A stretch of DNA of 64,000 nt, from positions 76,663 to 140,662 of the forward strand of contig CAZLJE010000012.1 of NCBI GenBank assembly GCA_964559835.1, in the 5' to 3' direction. This document shows, one piece after another, positions 43,159 through 50,876 of the stretch (its first letter is position 1; every line of letters begins with the position of its first letter). The position numbers and the translations under genes were made by a program. Source of the DNA: DAISJI01 sp964559835 (GTDB lineage: Bacteria; Acidobacteriota; Terriglobia; Terriglobales; Acidobacteriaceae). The notes under the pieces are model-generated. The model was not told the origin of the DNA and searched no databases. It worked only from the letters and a program-made list of their open reading frames with translations.

Positions 43159-43971
43159 TTACGGAGTTCCGAATCCGTAGTCTCTCAGGATTCCCCGCGC
43201 TTGGTCGCTCTTCACGTACTCCAGGAACTTCTTCGCGGCTTCCTTCTGCCGCGAACTCTTGATGACCACTGCCGCCTGCCGGATCGCCGGATACATATGC
43301 GCCGGCACCATCCAATACTTTCCCTCTATGTCGGGTGTCCCACCCTGACCGCTTTTGGAAGGGTGGGAATCGGATGCCCCACCCTGACTGCCTTTGGAAG
43401 GGTGGGCAATCAGCGACAAGGCGATCAGCCCCACATCCGCATTTCCCGTCTGCACGAACTGGAACGCCTGCGAGATGTTTTCTCCCAGCACCAGCTTCGG
43501 TTCGGCCCCGGTGTATACGCCGGCTGCGCGCATTGCGGCCACGGCGGCCCGTCCATACGGTGCATGTTTCGGGTTTGCGATGGCAATCTTCCGCACTCTC
43601 GGGTCGGTCAACAGCTTCATCCCCGCATTTACATCGAGTGGGGAGGTCTGCGGCGCCCACAGCACCAGCCGGCCGACGGCATACTCGTACAGTGTCCCCG
43701 GTTCGGTCAGTCCCGCCGCTTGCAGTTGCTTCGGGTAATCGACGTCCGCCGAGAAATACAAGTCATAGGGCGCGCCGTTCTGGATCGCGGTGAAGAAATT
43801 CCCCGACGACCCGAACGTCAGCTTCGTCTTCACACCGGTCTTCGATTCGTACTCGTGTGCGATTTGTTTCAAAGCCGCGTTCAGATCGGCCGCCGCCGCA
43901 ACCGTGATCTCCTGGGCAGGCGACGACAGCGCCGCGATTAACACTAGGCCGGGAACGAACATGCCTCTCAT
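43159..43971 (-). CDS. modA: Molybdate-binding periplasmic protein ModA, with repeat-encoded insertion
   Basis: 270 residues with signal peptide (MFVPGLVLIAALSSPAQ). Family motifs: ITVAAAADLNAALKQIAHEY, LTFGSSGNFFTAIQNGAPYD, LYFSADVDYPKQL, and VQTGNADVGLIALS followed by YWMVPAHMYPAIRQAAVV. Between IALS and KYW there are about 26 extra residues (189-214, SKGSQGGASDSHPSKSGQGG core) encoded by two tandem copies of a CCCACCCT-AGGGTGGG hairpin otherwise seen between genes. The permease and ATPase genes lie 24 kb away, so this modA is an orphan. Whether the insert leaves the fold working is unknown. Confidence 0.87.
   Translation of the reverse strand: MRGMFVPGLVLIAALSSPAQEITVAAAADLNAALKQIAHEYESKTGVKTKLTFGSSGNFFTAIQNGAPYDLYFSADVDYPKQLQAAGLTEPGTLYEYAVGRLVLWAPQTSPLDVNAGMKLLTDPRVRKIAIANPKHAPYGRAAVAAMRAAGVYTGAEPKLVLGENISQAFQFVQTGNADVGLIALSLIAHPSKGSQGGASDSHPSKSGQGGTPDIEGKYWMVPAHMYPAIRQAAVVIKSSRQKEAAKKFLEYVKSDQARGILRDYGFGTP
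43330..43412. repeat. Tandem CCCACCCT/AGGGTGGG hairpins inside modA
   Basis: Two units: GTCCCACCCTGACCGCTTTT then GGAAGGGTGGG, and GCCCCACCCTGACTGCCTTT then GGAAGGGTGGG. Same family as 49684-49767 and 50307-50342, here in frame within the ModA coding sequence. Confidence 0.88.
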
Positions 43972-43995
43972 GACCGTATTGTCTCAGGTGGCCGC

Positions 43996-44068
43996 TGTGA
44001 GCCCTGTGCCCTGTGCCATGCGCCCTGAGCCCTACGCCCTGAGCCCTATGCCCTGAGCCCTACGCCCT
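43996..44068. repeat. GCCCTGAGCC run, copy D3
   Basis: About nine units of the type GCCCTGTGCCCTGTGCCATG and CCTGAGCCCTACG between modA and the ADOP gene. One-sided, without a clear facing arm. Confidence 0.7.
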
Positions 44069-46772
44069 ATTCCTCTCTCAACGCTGTCATCGGATCTACC
44101 CGTATCGCTTTTCTCATCGGCAGGAACGCCGCAGCCAGCGCTACGGTCGAGAGCACGATCACCGCTAGCGCGATCGACTGCGCATCGGTCTCCTTCACTC
44201 CATACAGCATCGCCCGGATCAGCTTCGCGCTCGCCAAGGTGATGACCAGTCCCGCGACAATGCCGGCGCCCACGACCTGCGCCGTCTCGCCGAACACCAT
44301 GCGCAGGATGTTCCCCCGGCTCGCGCCCAGCGCTATGCGGACACCGATCTCGCCTGTGCGCTGCGTCACGTTGTAGGCCAGCACCCCGTAGAGTCCGATG
44401 GCCGAGAGCACCAATGCCAGGATTCCAAAGAATCCCGACAGCGCTGCCAGGATCCTTTGCTGCGCCAGCTTTACGTTCAGCATCTCCTGCATCGTCGTGA
44501 TGTCATACACCGGAAGGTTTGGAGTGAGCGTGTGTATGGCCGCGCGCGCCTCCGGCGCCAGCTGTGATGGGTCGCCCGCCGTGCGCACCAGGAGTGTCGC
44601 CTCCGCCTGCTTCATCTTCGAATGGAGCAGCGGCACGAACAGTACGTCCTCGGGGTCCTCTTTTACGCCGTAATAATGCGCGTCCGCCGCCACGCCGATG
44701 ACTTCCATCGGCGGATCGTCTTTCGAAAACGCAATCTTCTGGCCGACCGGGTCTTTGCCCCCGAAGTAGTGCCTGGCCATCGTCTGATTGATAATGGCAA
44801 CCTTCCCGTAAGCGTCGCGTGTTTCGTCTTCGAAGTCGCGACCTTCAACCAGCGGCATCTGCATGGCCGCGAAGAAGTGCGGCCCCACGCCCTCGTCGAT
44901 TGTCCAGAGCGTCGACTGGCCTTCTTGCGGCGAAGGCACATAGCCCGGCACGAAAATGCTCGACATCCCTGTGTTCGCGCCTAGCAACGGCTGGCGCATC
45001 ATCGTCACGGCCTGGACTCCCGGCACCGATGCCAGCCGCTCCCGGATTTCCTTATACAGCGCGATCGATTCCTCTCCATCCGCGTAGCCCGCCAGGTGCG
45101 GATCGACCGTCATCATCAGTATGTTCTTCTGGTTGTAACCGAGATCCACTTTGTAGAAGTTGGTGAGCGTCCGCAGCAGTAGGGCTGCAGCCACGACCAA
45201 TGCCAGCGACAGCGCGACCTGTCCCGCGACTAACGCCTTGCCGAGGCGCGTGATCCCGGCGTTACGTATCGACCGTCCGCTGTGCAGCACCAGGTTCGCG
45301 TCCTGCCGGGTTGCCTTCAGGGCAGGGGCCGCCCCGAAGAGGAGCGCGTTGATCGCGCACAGTCCCGCCATGAACGCGAACAGGTGCCAGTTCCAGTCCA
45401 TCGGAAAGGCCGATCCACCCGAAGCTCGCGCCACAGCCACCTTCACGATCGCGTTCCGTGCCCACACGGAAAAGACCAGCCCGACGACGCTCCCAAGCAC
45501 CGACAACACCATCGCTTCCGTCAGCAGTTGCCGCAGCAGCCGCCAGCGGCTCGAACCCAGGCTCATGCGGATGCAGATCTCACGCTGCCGCGCCGCCGAT
45601 CTCGTCAGCAACAGGCTCGCCAGGTTGGCCGAGGCGATCAGCATCACGATCGCGACTACGGCCATCAGCACCTGCAGACCTTTCTCGAACCGGTTACGAA
45701 GCGCGCTGGAACCGCTGGCGGCGGAGGTCAGCTCGATCGTGAGCTTCCGGTCATCGCCGGTCAGGCTGCCCTTTTCCGTGCTGAGCGTCTGCTGTAGCAA
45801 CACCGACATCTCTGATTGCGCCGACGACATGGTCACGCTTTTCTTCACACGGGCCACGAGCATGCCCGCAAAATCGTCCGGCTTCGGGATTGTCGCGGAT
45901 ACCTTCCCGTCTTGCACCAGCGGTTTGGCCGCGATCGGAATTACCACGTCGGCGCCGTTATCGATCCACAATCCGCGGAAGCGCCGAGGCATGACGCCAA
46001 CGATCGCCATGGGGATCGAGTTCACCGTGATCTGCTGCCCAAGAACGTTCTTCCCACCGAATTTCCGCTGCCAGTACCCGTAGCCGATCATCGCCGCCCA
46101 GCCATTCGGTCCGCCATATTCGTCGGCGGTGCCGAGGTTCCGTCCCAATAGCGGCTCGATCCCGAGCAGCGAAAAGTAATTACCGGAGACAAACAGCGCC
46201 GGCGCCACGTCGGATGCTCTGCCGACGGTCACATTAGCGCGGTCCATCTGCTGGAACCTGGCGAGACCCTCGATCTGCGTGGCCTGGGCGAGACGGTCGG
46301 CCGTCTGGTTCGTCAAAGTCCGCGACACCCTGAAGTTGCCCATCTTTATCTGCGAGGTGCGCACGTAGACGAGCTCCTCCGGATCACGGATTGGCAGGCG
46401 TTGCAGGAGCACGCTGTCGATCAGGCTGAAGATTGCGGCGTTCGCGCCCGTGCCCAGCGCCAGCGACAGCACGGCAACCGTAGCGAACACGGGGGCTTTG
46501 CGCAGCGTTCGCAATGCGTACCGGATGTCGGCGATGACCGTTTCGAGGAAGTGCACCCGACGCGTGTCGCGGATCTGTTCCTCATATTGCGCGACGCCGC
46601 CCATCGTCCGCAGCGCTGTCGTGCGCGCCTCCTCGGGCGCCATTCCCGCCTCGATGTTCTCGCGCGTGAGGTTCTCGAGATGAAAGCGCAGTTCCGCGTT
46701 CATCTCGCGCTCCACATCCTCCCTCCGCCACAATGACCGCATTCTTAGCTGCAATTTCTGAAGAACACGCAT
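44067..46772 (-). CDS. ADOP-type MacB permease (acidobacterial duplicated orphan permease)
   Basis: 901 residues from the ATG at 46772. Order: N-terminal helical domain (about residues 1-75, EMNAELRFHLENLTREN), first MacB-PCD/FtsX half (DIRYALRTLRKAPVFATVAV) and a second permease half ending in RKAIRVDPMTALREE. About eight membrane helices. The ADOP family is greatly expanded in Acidobacteriota and is usually preceded by a PadR regulator, as here. Substrate unknown; no ABC ATPase gene is adjacent, the usual state for this orphan family. Confidence 0.92.
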   Translation of the reverse strand: MRVLQKLQLRMRSLWRREDVEREMNAELRFHLENLTRENIEAGMAPEEARTTALRTMGGVAQYEEQIRDTRRVHFLETVIADIRYALRTLRKAPVFATVAVLSLALGTGANAAIFSLIDSVLLQRLPIRDPEELVYVRTSQIKMGNFRVSRTLTNQTADRLAQATQIEGLARFQQMDRANVTVGRASDVAPALFVSGNYFSLLGIEPLLGRNLGTADEYGGPNGWAAMIGYGYWQRKFGGKNVLGQQITVNSIPMAIVGVMPRRFRGLWIDNGADVVIPIAAKPLVQDGKVSATIPKPDDFAGMLVARVKKSVTMSSAQSEMSVLLQQTLSTEKGSLTGDDRKLTIELTSAASGSSALRNRFEKGLQVLMAVVAIVMLIASANLASLLLTRSAARQREICIRMSLGSSRWRLLRQLLTEAMVLSVLGSVVGLVFSVWARNAIVKVAVARASGGSAFPMDWNWHLFAFMAGLCAINALLFGAAPALKATRQDANLVLHSGRSIRNAGITRLGKALVAGQVALSLALVVAAALLLRTLTNFYKVDLGYNQKNILMMTVDPHLAGYADGEESIALYKEIRERLASVPGVQAVTMMRQPLLGANTGMSSIFVPGYVPSPQEGQSTLWTIDEGVGPHFFAAMQMPLVEGRDFEDETRDAYGKVAIINQTMARHYFGGKDPVGQKIAFSKDDPPMEVIGVAADAHYYGVKEDPEDVLFVPLLHSKMKQAEATLLVRTAGDPSQLAPEARAAIHTLTPNLPVYDITTMQEMLNVKLAQQRILAALSGFFGILALVLSAIGLYGVLAYNVTQRTGEIGVRIALGASRGNILRMVFGETAQVVGAGIVAGLVITLASAKLIRAMLYGVKETDAQSIALAVIVLSTVALAAAFLPMRKAIRVDPMTALREE

Positions 46773-46784
46773 GATTGTCTTCGC

Positions 46785-46812
46785 CACGCCCACGCCCTAC
46801 GCCCTGAGTCCG
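46785..46812. repeat. CACGCCCTACGCCCTGAG run, copy D4
   Basis: Short run of GCCCACGCCCTACGCCCTGA between the PadR and ADOP genes, of the D family. Confidence 0.5.
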
Positions 46813-46815
46813 GTT

Positions 46816-47145
46816 CTACGCCTTTTTCAGCACAAGGTTGATTGCTCCCGACAGCCTTGCCCAACTCTCGGTCTCGCGCTCCAACTGGGCGCGTCCCGCC
46901 TTGGTCAAGCGGTAGAACTTTGCCTGTCGCCCCGATTCCGCTTCAGCCCATTCCGACTCGATCCACGCCTGCTGCTCGAGCCGGTGCAGGGCAGGGTAGA
47001 GCGACCCCTGCTGCACTTGCAGGACGTCGCCCGACACCTGTTGGATCCGCTTGGCGATCGCCCAGCCATGTTTCGCTTCCAGTTCCAGCGTGCGCAGGAT
47101 CAAAAGGTCGAGGGTGCCTTGTACGAGATCGCTCGGTTTGCCCAT
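46816..47145 (-). CDS. PadR-family transcriptional regulator
   Basis: 109 residues. Winged-helix PadR: MGKPSDLVQGTLDLLILRTL at the start, WAIAKRIQQVSGDVLQVQQG, SLYPALHRLEQQAWIESEW (recognition wing) and FYRLTKAGRAQLERE at the end. It lies directly upstream of and on the same strand as the ADOP permease, so it probably controls that gene and itself. A matching dyad sits 13 bases before its start. Confidence 0.92.
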   Translation of the reverse strand: MGKPSDLVQGTLDLLILRTLELEAKHGWAIAKRIQQVSGDVLQVQQGSLYPALHRLEQQAWIESEWAEAESGRQAKFYRLTKAGRAQLERETESWARLSGAINLVLKKA

Positions 47146-47157
47146 AGTGTCGATAAT

Positions 47158-47174
47158 CTACAACACATTTGTAG
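47158..47174. promoter_or_regulatory. Probable PadR operator
   Basis: Dyad CTACAA-CACAT-TTGTAG, 13 bases upstream of the padR start codon. PadR proteins bind such TACAA/TTGTA inverted repeats. An outer GTCGA (47149) / TCGAC (47179) pair extends the symmetry. Supports autorepression. Confidence 0.65.
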
Positions 47175-47207
47175 ACGGTCGACAACAAATCTCGTGAGCA
47201 AAAAAAG

Positions 47208-47240
47208 CCCCGCTTGCCTCTGGGGACAAGCGGGGTCTTT
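47208..47240. terminator. Bidirectional terminator
   Basis: Stem CCCCGCTTG (47208-47216) with CAAGCGGGG (47227-47235), followed by TCTTT on plus and preceded by AAAAAAA, giving a U-run for the minus-strand gene to its right. Confidence 0.85.
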
Positions 47241-47313
47241 CTGACAGTTGTTCTTGCTGCTGTCTAACGTCGTTCCTGGGCCTGAGCGCTAAGCTCTGAG
47301 CCCTGCGCCGGCC

Positions 47314-47976
47314 TTAATAAGGCCACCGTCCTCCGTACGCGCCGCCGTAACCTGCGCTGCCGTAGCCGCGCTGGTAGCCCTGCATGTACGCCTGGCGATA
47401 CGCGTTGCTGTAGCTGCCGCGGTCGACCATGCTCGAGTTCCAGCCGCGATTCGCGTGCTGGTAATTCGAGTCCTGCGTCGGCCGGTAGCTATGGCCGGTC
47501 TGGCGATCATGGGCGCCATCATTCAGGCCGTCCTGGTAGCCGATCTGCTGTGCCTGGCCGAGTGCCTGTCCGCCGCCATAACCATATGATCCGCGCTGCC
47601 CGTAGGGGTAGTAGCCGCCGTTCGCCGGATATCGGCCGTTCGGGTAATAACCGCCATTCGGGTAATAACCGCCGTTCGGGTAGTAGGTCCCGTTGGGATA
47701 CTGGCGACGATAATCGCGGTTACGGTCCCAATCGCGGTCGCGGTCGCGGTCCTGGTCCTGCCGGTACCCGTAGACGGGCTGCCGGTACTGATACTGGGCG
47801 CGTGCCCGATCCCTGTCCCGATCTCGGTCATGGTCGCGGTCGCGGCGCTGCCAAGTGCTGCGGTCGCGGTCCCTGTCGTGATGGTCATTGTCTCGGTCGT
47901 GATCCTGCGCCAGGGCGGAACCGCCCAGGGCCAGGGTCAATGCTGCTGCGATCAAAAGTTTGCTTCCCTGCATCAT
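47314..47976 (-). CDS. Secreted RD- and YPNGG-repeat protein
   Basis: 220 residues with signal peptide (MMQGSKLLIAAALTLALGGS, ending ALAQ). Mature part begins with DHDRDNDHHDRDRDRS and RDRDHDRDRDRDRARAQ, then a Tyr/Gly-rich stretch with repeated YYPNGG units and GYGGG, ending GYGGAYGGRWPY. No known domain. Extreme composition suggests a low-complexity cell-surface or matrix protein. A similar RD-rich small protein is at 56519-56857. The first ATG at 47976 follows GGAGGG. Confidence 0.7.
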   Translation of the reverse strand: MMQGSKLLIAAALTLALGGSALAQDHDRDNDHHDRDRDRSTWQRRDRDHDRDRDRDRARAQYQYRQPVYGYRQDQDRDRDRDWDRNRDYRRQYPNGTYYPNGGYYPNGGYYPNGRYPANGGYYPYGQRGSYGYGGGQALGQAQQIGYQDGLNDGAHDRQTGHSYRPTQDSNYQHANRGWNSSMVDRGSYSNAYRQAYMQGYQRGYGSAGYGGAYGGRWPY

Positions 47977-47999
47977 CTGGTCCCTCCGATGCCTCCTGC

Positions 48000-48052
48000 G
48001 GTGCAAACCCGCTTTTCTGGGTTTCCCATGTAAACCCGATTCCCTGGGTTTC
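48000..48052. repeat. Tandem 24-28 base dyad repeat upstream of the RD protein
   Basis: Two copies of AAACCCG-(6 bases)-CTGGGTTTC: around 48005-48028 and 48033-48053. Each copy is itself a dyad AAACCC/GGGTTT. Upstream of the minus-strand RD-protein start; may be regulatory or structural. Confidence 0.45.
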
Positions 48053-48303
48053 GTTCCGCGCAGGCTGGCTGATTGATTACTTAGTTAGATGGCTCCAAAT
48101 GCGCTCGGGGCGTGATGTTTGGTGTCGTTCTGTAAAGTTAATTGCTTAAAAAACCGCTCCCGCGGAGAAACTCCGCGCTGAGAGCGGTGTTGGCAGCCTT
48201 CGCTTTTTCGTCGCTTCGCCCAGGACTAGCAAACTTGGGGTTGCTTGGAGATCCCGGAATTGCGTGATGCTCGAACTACAACCTACAACTTACAACCGCT
48301 TTT

Positions 48304-49101
48304 CTAGATCTTGTTCAGCAACTCCTTCCACCTCGTCCAACCTTCCTCATATGCCTTCTTGTTCGCCTCGCTCGCGTCCGGAGCTTCTCCCGCGCGCATG
48401 AAACCGTGTCCGGCGCCTTCGTACGTGACCGGCTCATACGTCTTGCCCGCGGCTTTCATCTCTTCCTGTGTCTTCGGGATGGTCGCGTCGACACGCGCGT
48501 CGTTGCCGCCGTAAAACCCGTACACGGGCGCCTTGATACGGTCCAGGCCCGAGTCCGGCGCTGTCCCATAGAACACGAACGCCGCCTTCAAGTCTGGGCG
48601 GTTCGTGGCGAAGCGGAACGACTGCGTTCCTCCCCAGCAGAATCCCGCGACCACGAGTTTCCCGTTCGACGCCGGCAGCTTCTTCGCGTAATCCGCGGCG
48701 GCATTCAGGTCGCCTGTGATCTGGTCCGGCGGCAGTTTGGGAATTGCGGCGCGCGCGTCATCCACGCTGGCGAACGCGCTCGAGTCTCCGCCGTTCGGTC
48801 CCATGCCCGACAGCAGGTCCGGCGCGATCGCTATGTATCCCGCGGCCGCCAGCTGGTCAGCCGTGTCCCGCACCCAGTCGGTCATACCGAAGATCTCGTG
48901 GATCACCAGCACGACTGGCGTCTTCTTCTTCGACTCCGGATAGACGACGAACGCCTTCACGTTGCGGTCGCCGTTCTTGATCGTGACCCACTCGCCGTGA
49001 CGTGGCGACTTCTCCAGCTTAGCCTTCGCCCAGTCCTGCGCGCTCGCCGATGCGGCCAGTATCAGCACGGCAGCGAGCAGGGAAACAATGCTTGTCTTCA
49101 T
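48304..49101 (-). CDS. Secreted dienelactone hydrolase-family protein
   Basis: 265 residues with signal peptide (MKTSIVSLLAAVLILAASAS). Alpha/beta hydrolase with nucleophile Cys in GFCWGG, acid region YGGNDARVD and catalytic His in GAGHGF. PVVLVIHEIFGMTDWVRDTA marks the first strands. Dienelactone hydrolases open carboxymethylenebutenolide in aromatic degradation; exported relatives have wider, mostly unknown substrates. The ATG at 49101 follows GAGGAGGATAAGG. Confidence 0.87.
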   Translation of the reverse strand: MKTSIVSLLAAVLILAASASAQDWAKAKLEKSPRHGEWVTIKNGDRNVKAFVVYPESKKKTPVVLVIHEIFGMTDWVRDTADQLAAAGYIAIAPDLLSGMGPNGGDSSAFASVDDARAAIPKLPPDQITGDLNAAADYAKKLPASNGKLVVAGFCWGGTQSFRFATNRPDLKAAFVFYGTAPDSGLDRIKAPVYGFYGGNDARVDATIPKTQEEMKAAGKTYEPVTYEGAGHGFMRAGEAPDASEANKKAYEEGWTRWKELLNKI

Positions 49102-49147
49102 CCTTATCCTCCTCTGCAATTCGACAGTCAGATGCGCTGCTCGGTTG

Positions 49148-49220
49148 AAGGTTTCAAGGTTTCAGAGTTTCAAGGTTTCACGACGAAACCTTTGAAACCT
49201 TGGCGACGTTCGAAACCTTC
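49148..49220. repeat. AAACCTTG inverted-arm element
   Basis: Left arm 49148-49180 (AGGTTTCAAGGTTTCAGAGT) and right arm 49185-49220 (AAACCTTTGAAACCTTGGCG). Sits between the convergent-by-strand hydrolase and FKBP genes (both start toward it). Confidence 0.78.
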
Positions 49221-49239
49221 AGATGGTATCCTTTCCGCC

Positions 49240-49677
49240 ATGAATCTGACCCTCGCAGCCGCACTCCTCCTCTGCGTCGCCTTCCTCTTCGGCCAGAAGG
49301 ACAAGGACAAAGGTGGGCCGCCGCACGTCGAAGGCAAACCGACCGTCACCAGCGACGGCCTGAAGATCTGGGACGTTAAAGTCGGCGATGGCGACAAGGC
49401 CATCGGTGGTATGGACGTCACCGTCCATTACACGGGCTGGCTTACCGACGGCAAGAAGTTCGACAGCTCGGTGGATCGTGGCGAGCCCTTCACCTTCCGC
49501 CTCGGCGGACACCAGGTCATCAAGGGATGGGATGAGGGTGTTGCCGGTATGAAGGTCGGCGGCAAGCGCCGGCTGGAGATTCCCCCGGATCTCGGTTACG
49601 GTTCACGCGGCGCCGGCGGTGTTATCCCGCCCAACGCCACGCTCATCTTCGACGTCGAGCTGCTCAAGGTGAAATAG
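49240..49677 (+). CDS. FKBP-type peptidyl-prolyl cis-trans isomerase
   Basis: 145 residues with signal peptide (MNLTLAAALLLCVAFLFG). FKBP core is complete: VTVHYTGWLTDGKKFDSSVD, FTFRLGGHQVIKGWDEGVAG, MKVGGKRRLEIPPDLGYG and GVIPPNATLIFDVELLKVK. Acts on proline bonds of exported proteins in the periplasm. The ATG at 49240 lies 20 bases after a repeat right arm. Length is short because there is no dimerisation domain. Confidence 0.93.
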   Translation: MNLTLAAALLLCVAFLFGQKDKDKGGPPHVEGKPTVTSDGLKIWDVKVGDGDKAIGGMDVTVHYTGWLTDGKKFDSSVDRGEPFTFRLGGHQVIKGWDEGVAGMKVGGKRRLEIPPDLGYGSRGAGGVIPPNATLIFDVELLKVK

Positions 49678-49683
49678 GAAACG

Positions 49684-49767
49684 GGTGCCCCACCCTGTCT
49701 GGTTTTGCTAGGGTGGGCAGACTCGGGTGCCCCACCCTGGCTGGTTTTGCCAGCGTGGGCAGACTCG
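49684..49767. repeat. Tandem CCCACCCT/AGGGTGGG hairpins (intergenic)
   Basis: Two units: TGCCCCACCCTGTCTGGTTT then TGCTAGGGTGGGCAGACTCGG, and TGCCCCACCCTGGCTGGTTT then TGCCAGCGTGGG. This is the reference copy for the in-frame insertion in modA; a single copy lies at 50307-50342. Confidence 0.85.
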
Positions 49768-49785
49768 GCGCATCCTATGTAGCCG

Positions 49786-50229
49786 ATGACTGCACGCCGC
49801 CGCTCGTTCTTCCGCCATCACTCGCTGACCATCGTTTCCGTCGCGATCCTTTCACTCTGGATCGGGCTCTATTCCGTCTCGAACCCGAACACTCACGTCG
49901 GTTCTTTCTTCGGAAACGCCATCGCCGACTGGTCCGGCATGGTCGTAATGGTGCTTGCAACGAAGTATCTTTACGAGCGAGGTTCCGCCGAGAGTAGACG
50001 TCCGCGCGGCAGCCTGCCGAACCGATGGGAACAATTCCTGCGCGACCATTCCCTTACCATTTTCCTGCTCGTGACGGGCGCAGCATGGGTTGTGGCCTTC
50101 GCCCATATGGCGGCCCAAAGCAAATGGGGACAGGTGGTCGGCAACATCGTGTCGGAGTGGACCCAGGTGCTCGGGGTTGTGGTGATGACCAAGCGCCTGG
50201 TCGAGCGCGGTTCGAAGGAGAGCAAGTAA
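49786..50229 (+). CDS. Four-helix membrane protein with internal duplication
   Basis: 147 residues. It consists of two related halves: RHHSLTIVSVAILSLWIGLY ... WSGMVVMVLATKYLYERGSAES and RDHSLTIFLLVTGAAWVVAF ... WTQVLGVVVMTKRLVERGSKES. Each half has two membrane helices. A tandem gene duplication is evident. Function unknown. Confidence 0.75.
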   Translation: MTARRRSFFRHHSLTIVSVAILSLWIGLYSVSNPNTHVGSFFGNAIADWSGMVVMVLATKYLYERGSAESRRPRGSLPNRWEQFLRDHSLTIFLLVTGAAWVVAFAHMAAQSKWGQVVGNIVSEWTQVLGVVVMTKRLVERGSKESK

Positions 50230-50306
50230 CTCCTCATGCGGCGCTCTGCGCTTCTCCTTTTCAATTACAAAACTACCCGATTCCGCCATTAGTCAATCCG
50301 AGGCGG

Positions 50307-50342
50307 GTGTCCCACGCTGAACTGGTTTTGGAAGGGTCGGGT
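50307..50342. repeat. CCCACGCT/AGGGTCGG hairpin, single degenerate copy
   Basis: GTGTCCCACGCTGAACTGGT then TTTGGAAGGGTCGGGTGT. Same family as 49684-49767. Confidence 0.7.
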
Positions 50343-50364
50343 GTTTCTGTATAACTGAACTGCC

Positions 50365-50799
50365 ATGCGCAGCCTCGGCGTTCAGTTCGCACTTTTATTT
50401 CTGATTCTGGCTATTTGTGCCGGAGCATTCTTCCTGCCTTCGCTGAGCCTTGATAAACCTGTTATCGGCTACTTGACCGCGCTCCTCTCTGCCAATGTCG
50501 GGTACACCTTTGTGCGCAGCCACCAGCTGCGCGACCTTTACCTTGGCGCCTTCTGGATCGCCAACCTGCTCATGCTCGCCTCTCCGTTCGGACTGTGGCG
50601 CGCCCGCCTCGGCAAGGGTGGCGTGTTTTTGACGCTGCTCGTCGTGTGGGATGTCCTAACTCTGTCGTTCGGCTTGTACTCGCGCGTTCATCATGACGTC
50701 GGCACTGTCCTGATCGGCTGGTGGGTGTGGGAGGCGTCACTGGTGGCAATGACTCTTCTGCTGATCGTCGTTCGATCGCAATCGCGGCGGCGCGCCTGA
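50365..50799 (+). CDS. Four-helix membrane protein, hypothetical
   Basis: 144 residues (MRSLGVQFALLFLILAICAG). Four hydrophobic segments; SANVGYTFVRSHQLRDLYLG between helices 2 and 3. Not recognised. Starts right after a repeat hairpin; no ribosome site is obvious. Confidence 0.6.
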   Translation: MRSLGVQFALLFLILAICAGAFFLPSLSLDKPVIGYLTALLSANVGYTFVRSHQLRDLYLGAFWIANLLMLASPFGLWRARLGKGGVFLTLLVVWDVLTLSFGLYSRVHHDVGTVLIGWWVWEASLVAMTLLLIVVRSQSRRRA

Positions 50800-50876
50800 T
50801 TCGGCCAGACGCTCACTTTGAGAAAACCTGCGCTCGCCTTTGTGCGTCAATTCCTGACACGAAGGAGTAAGTCCCG

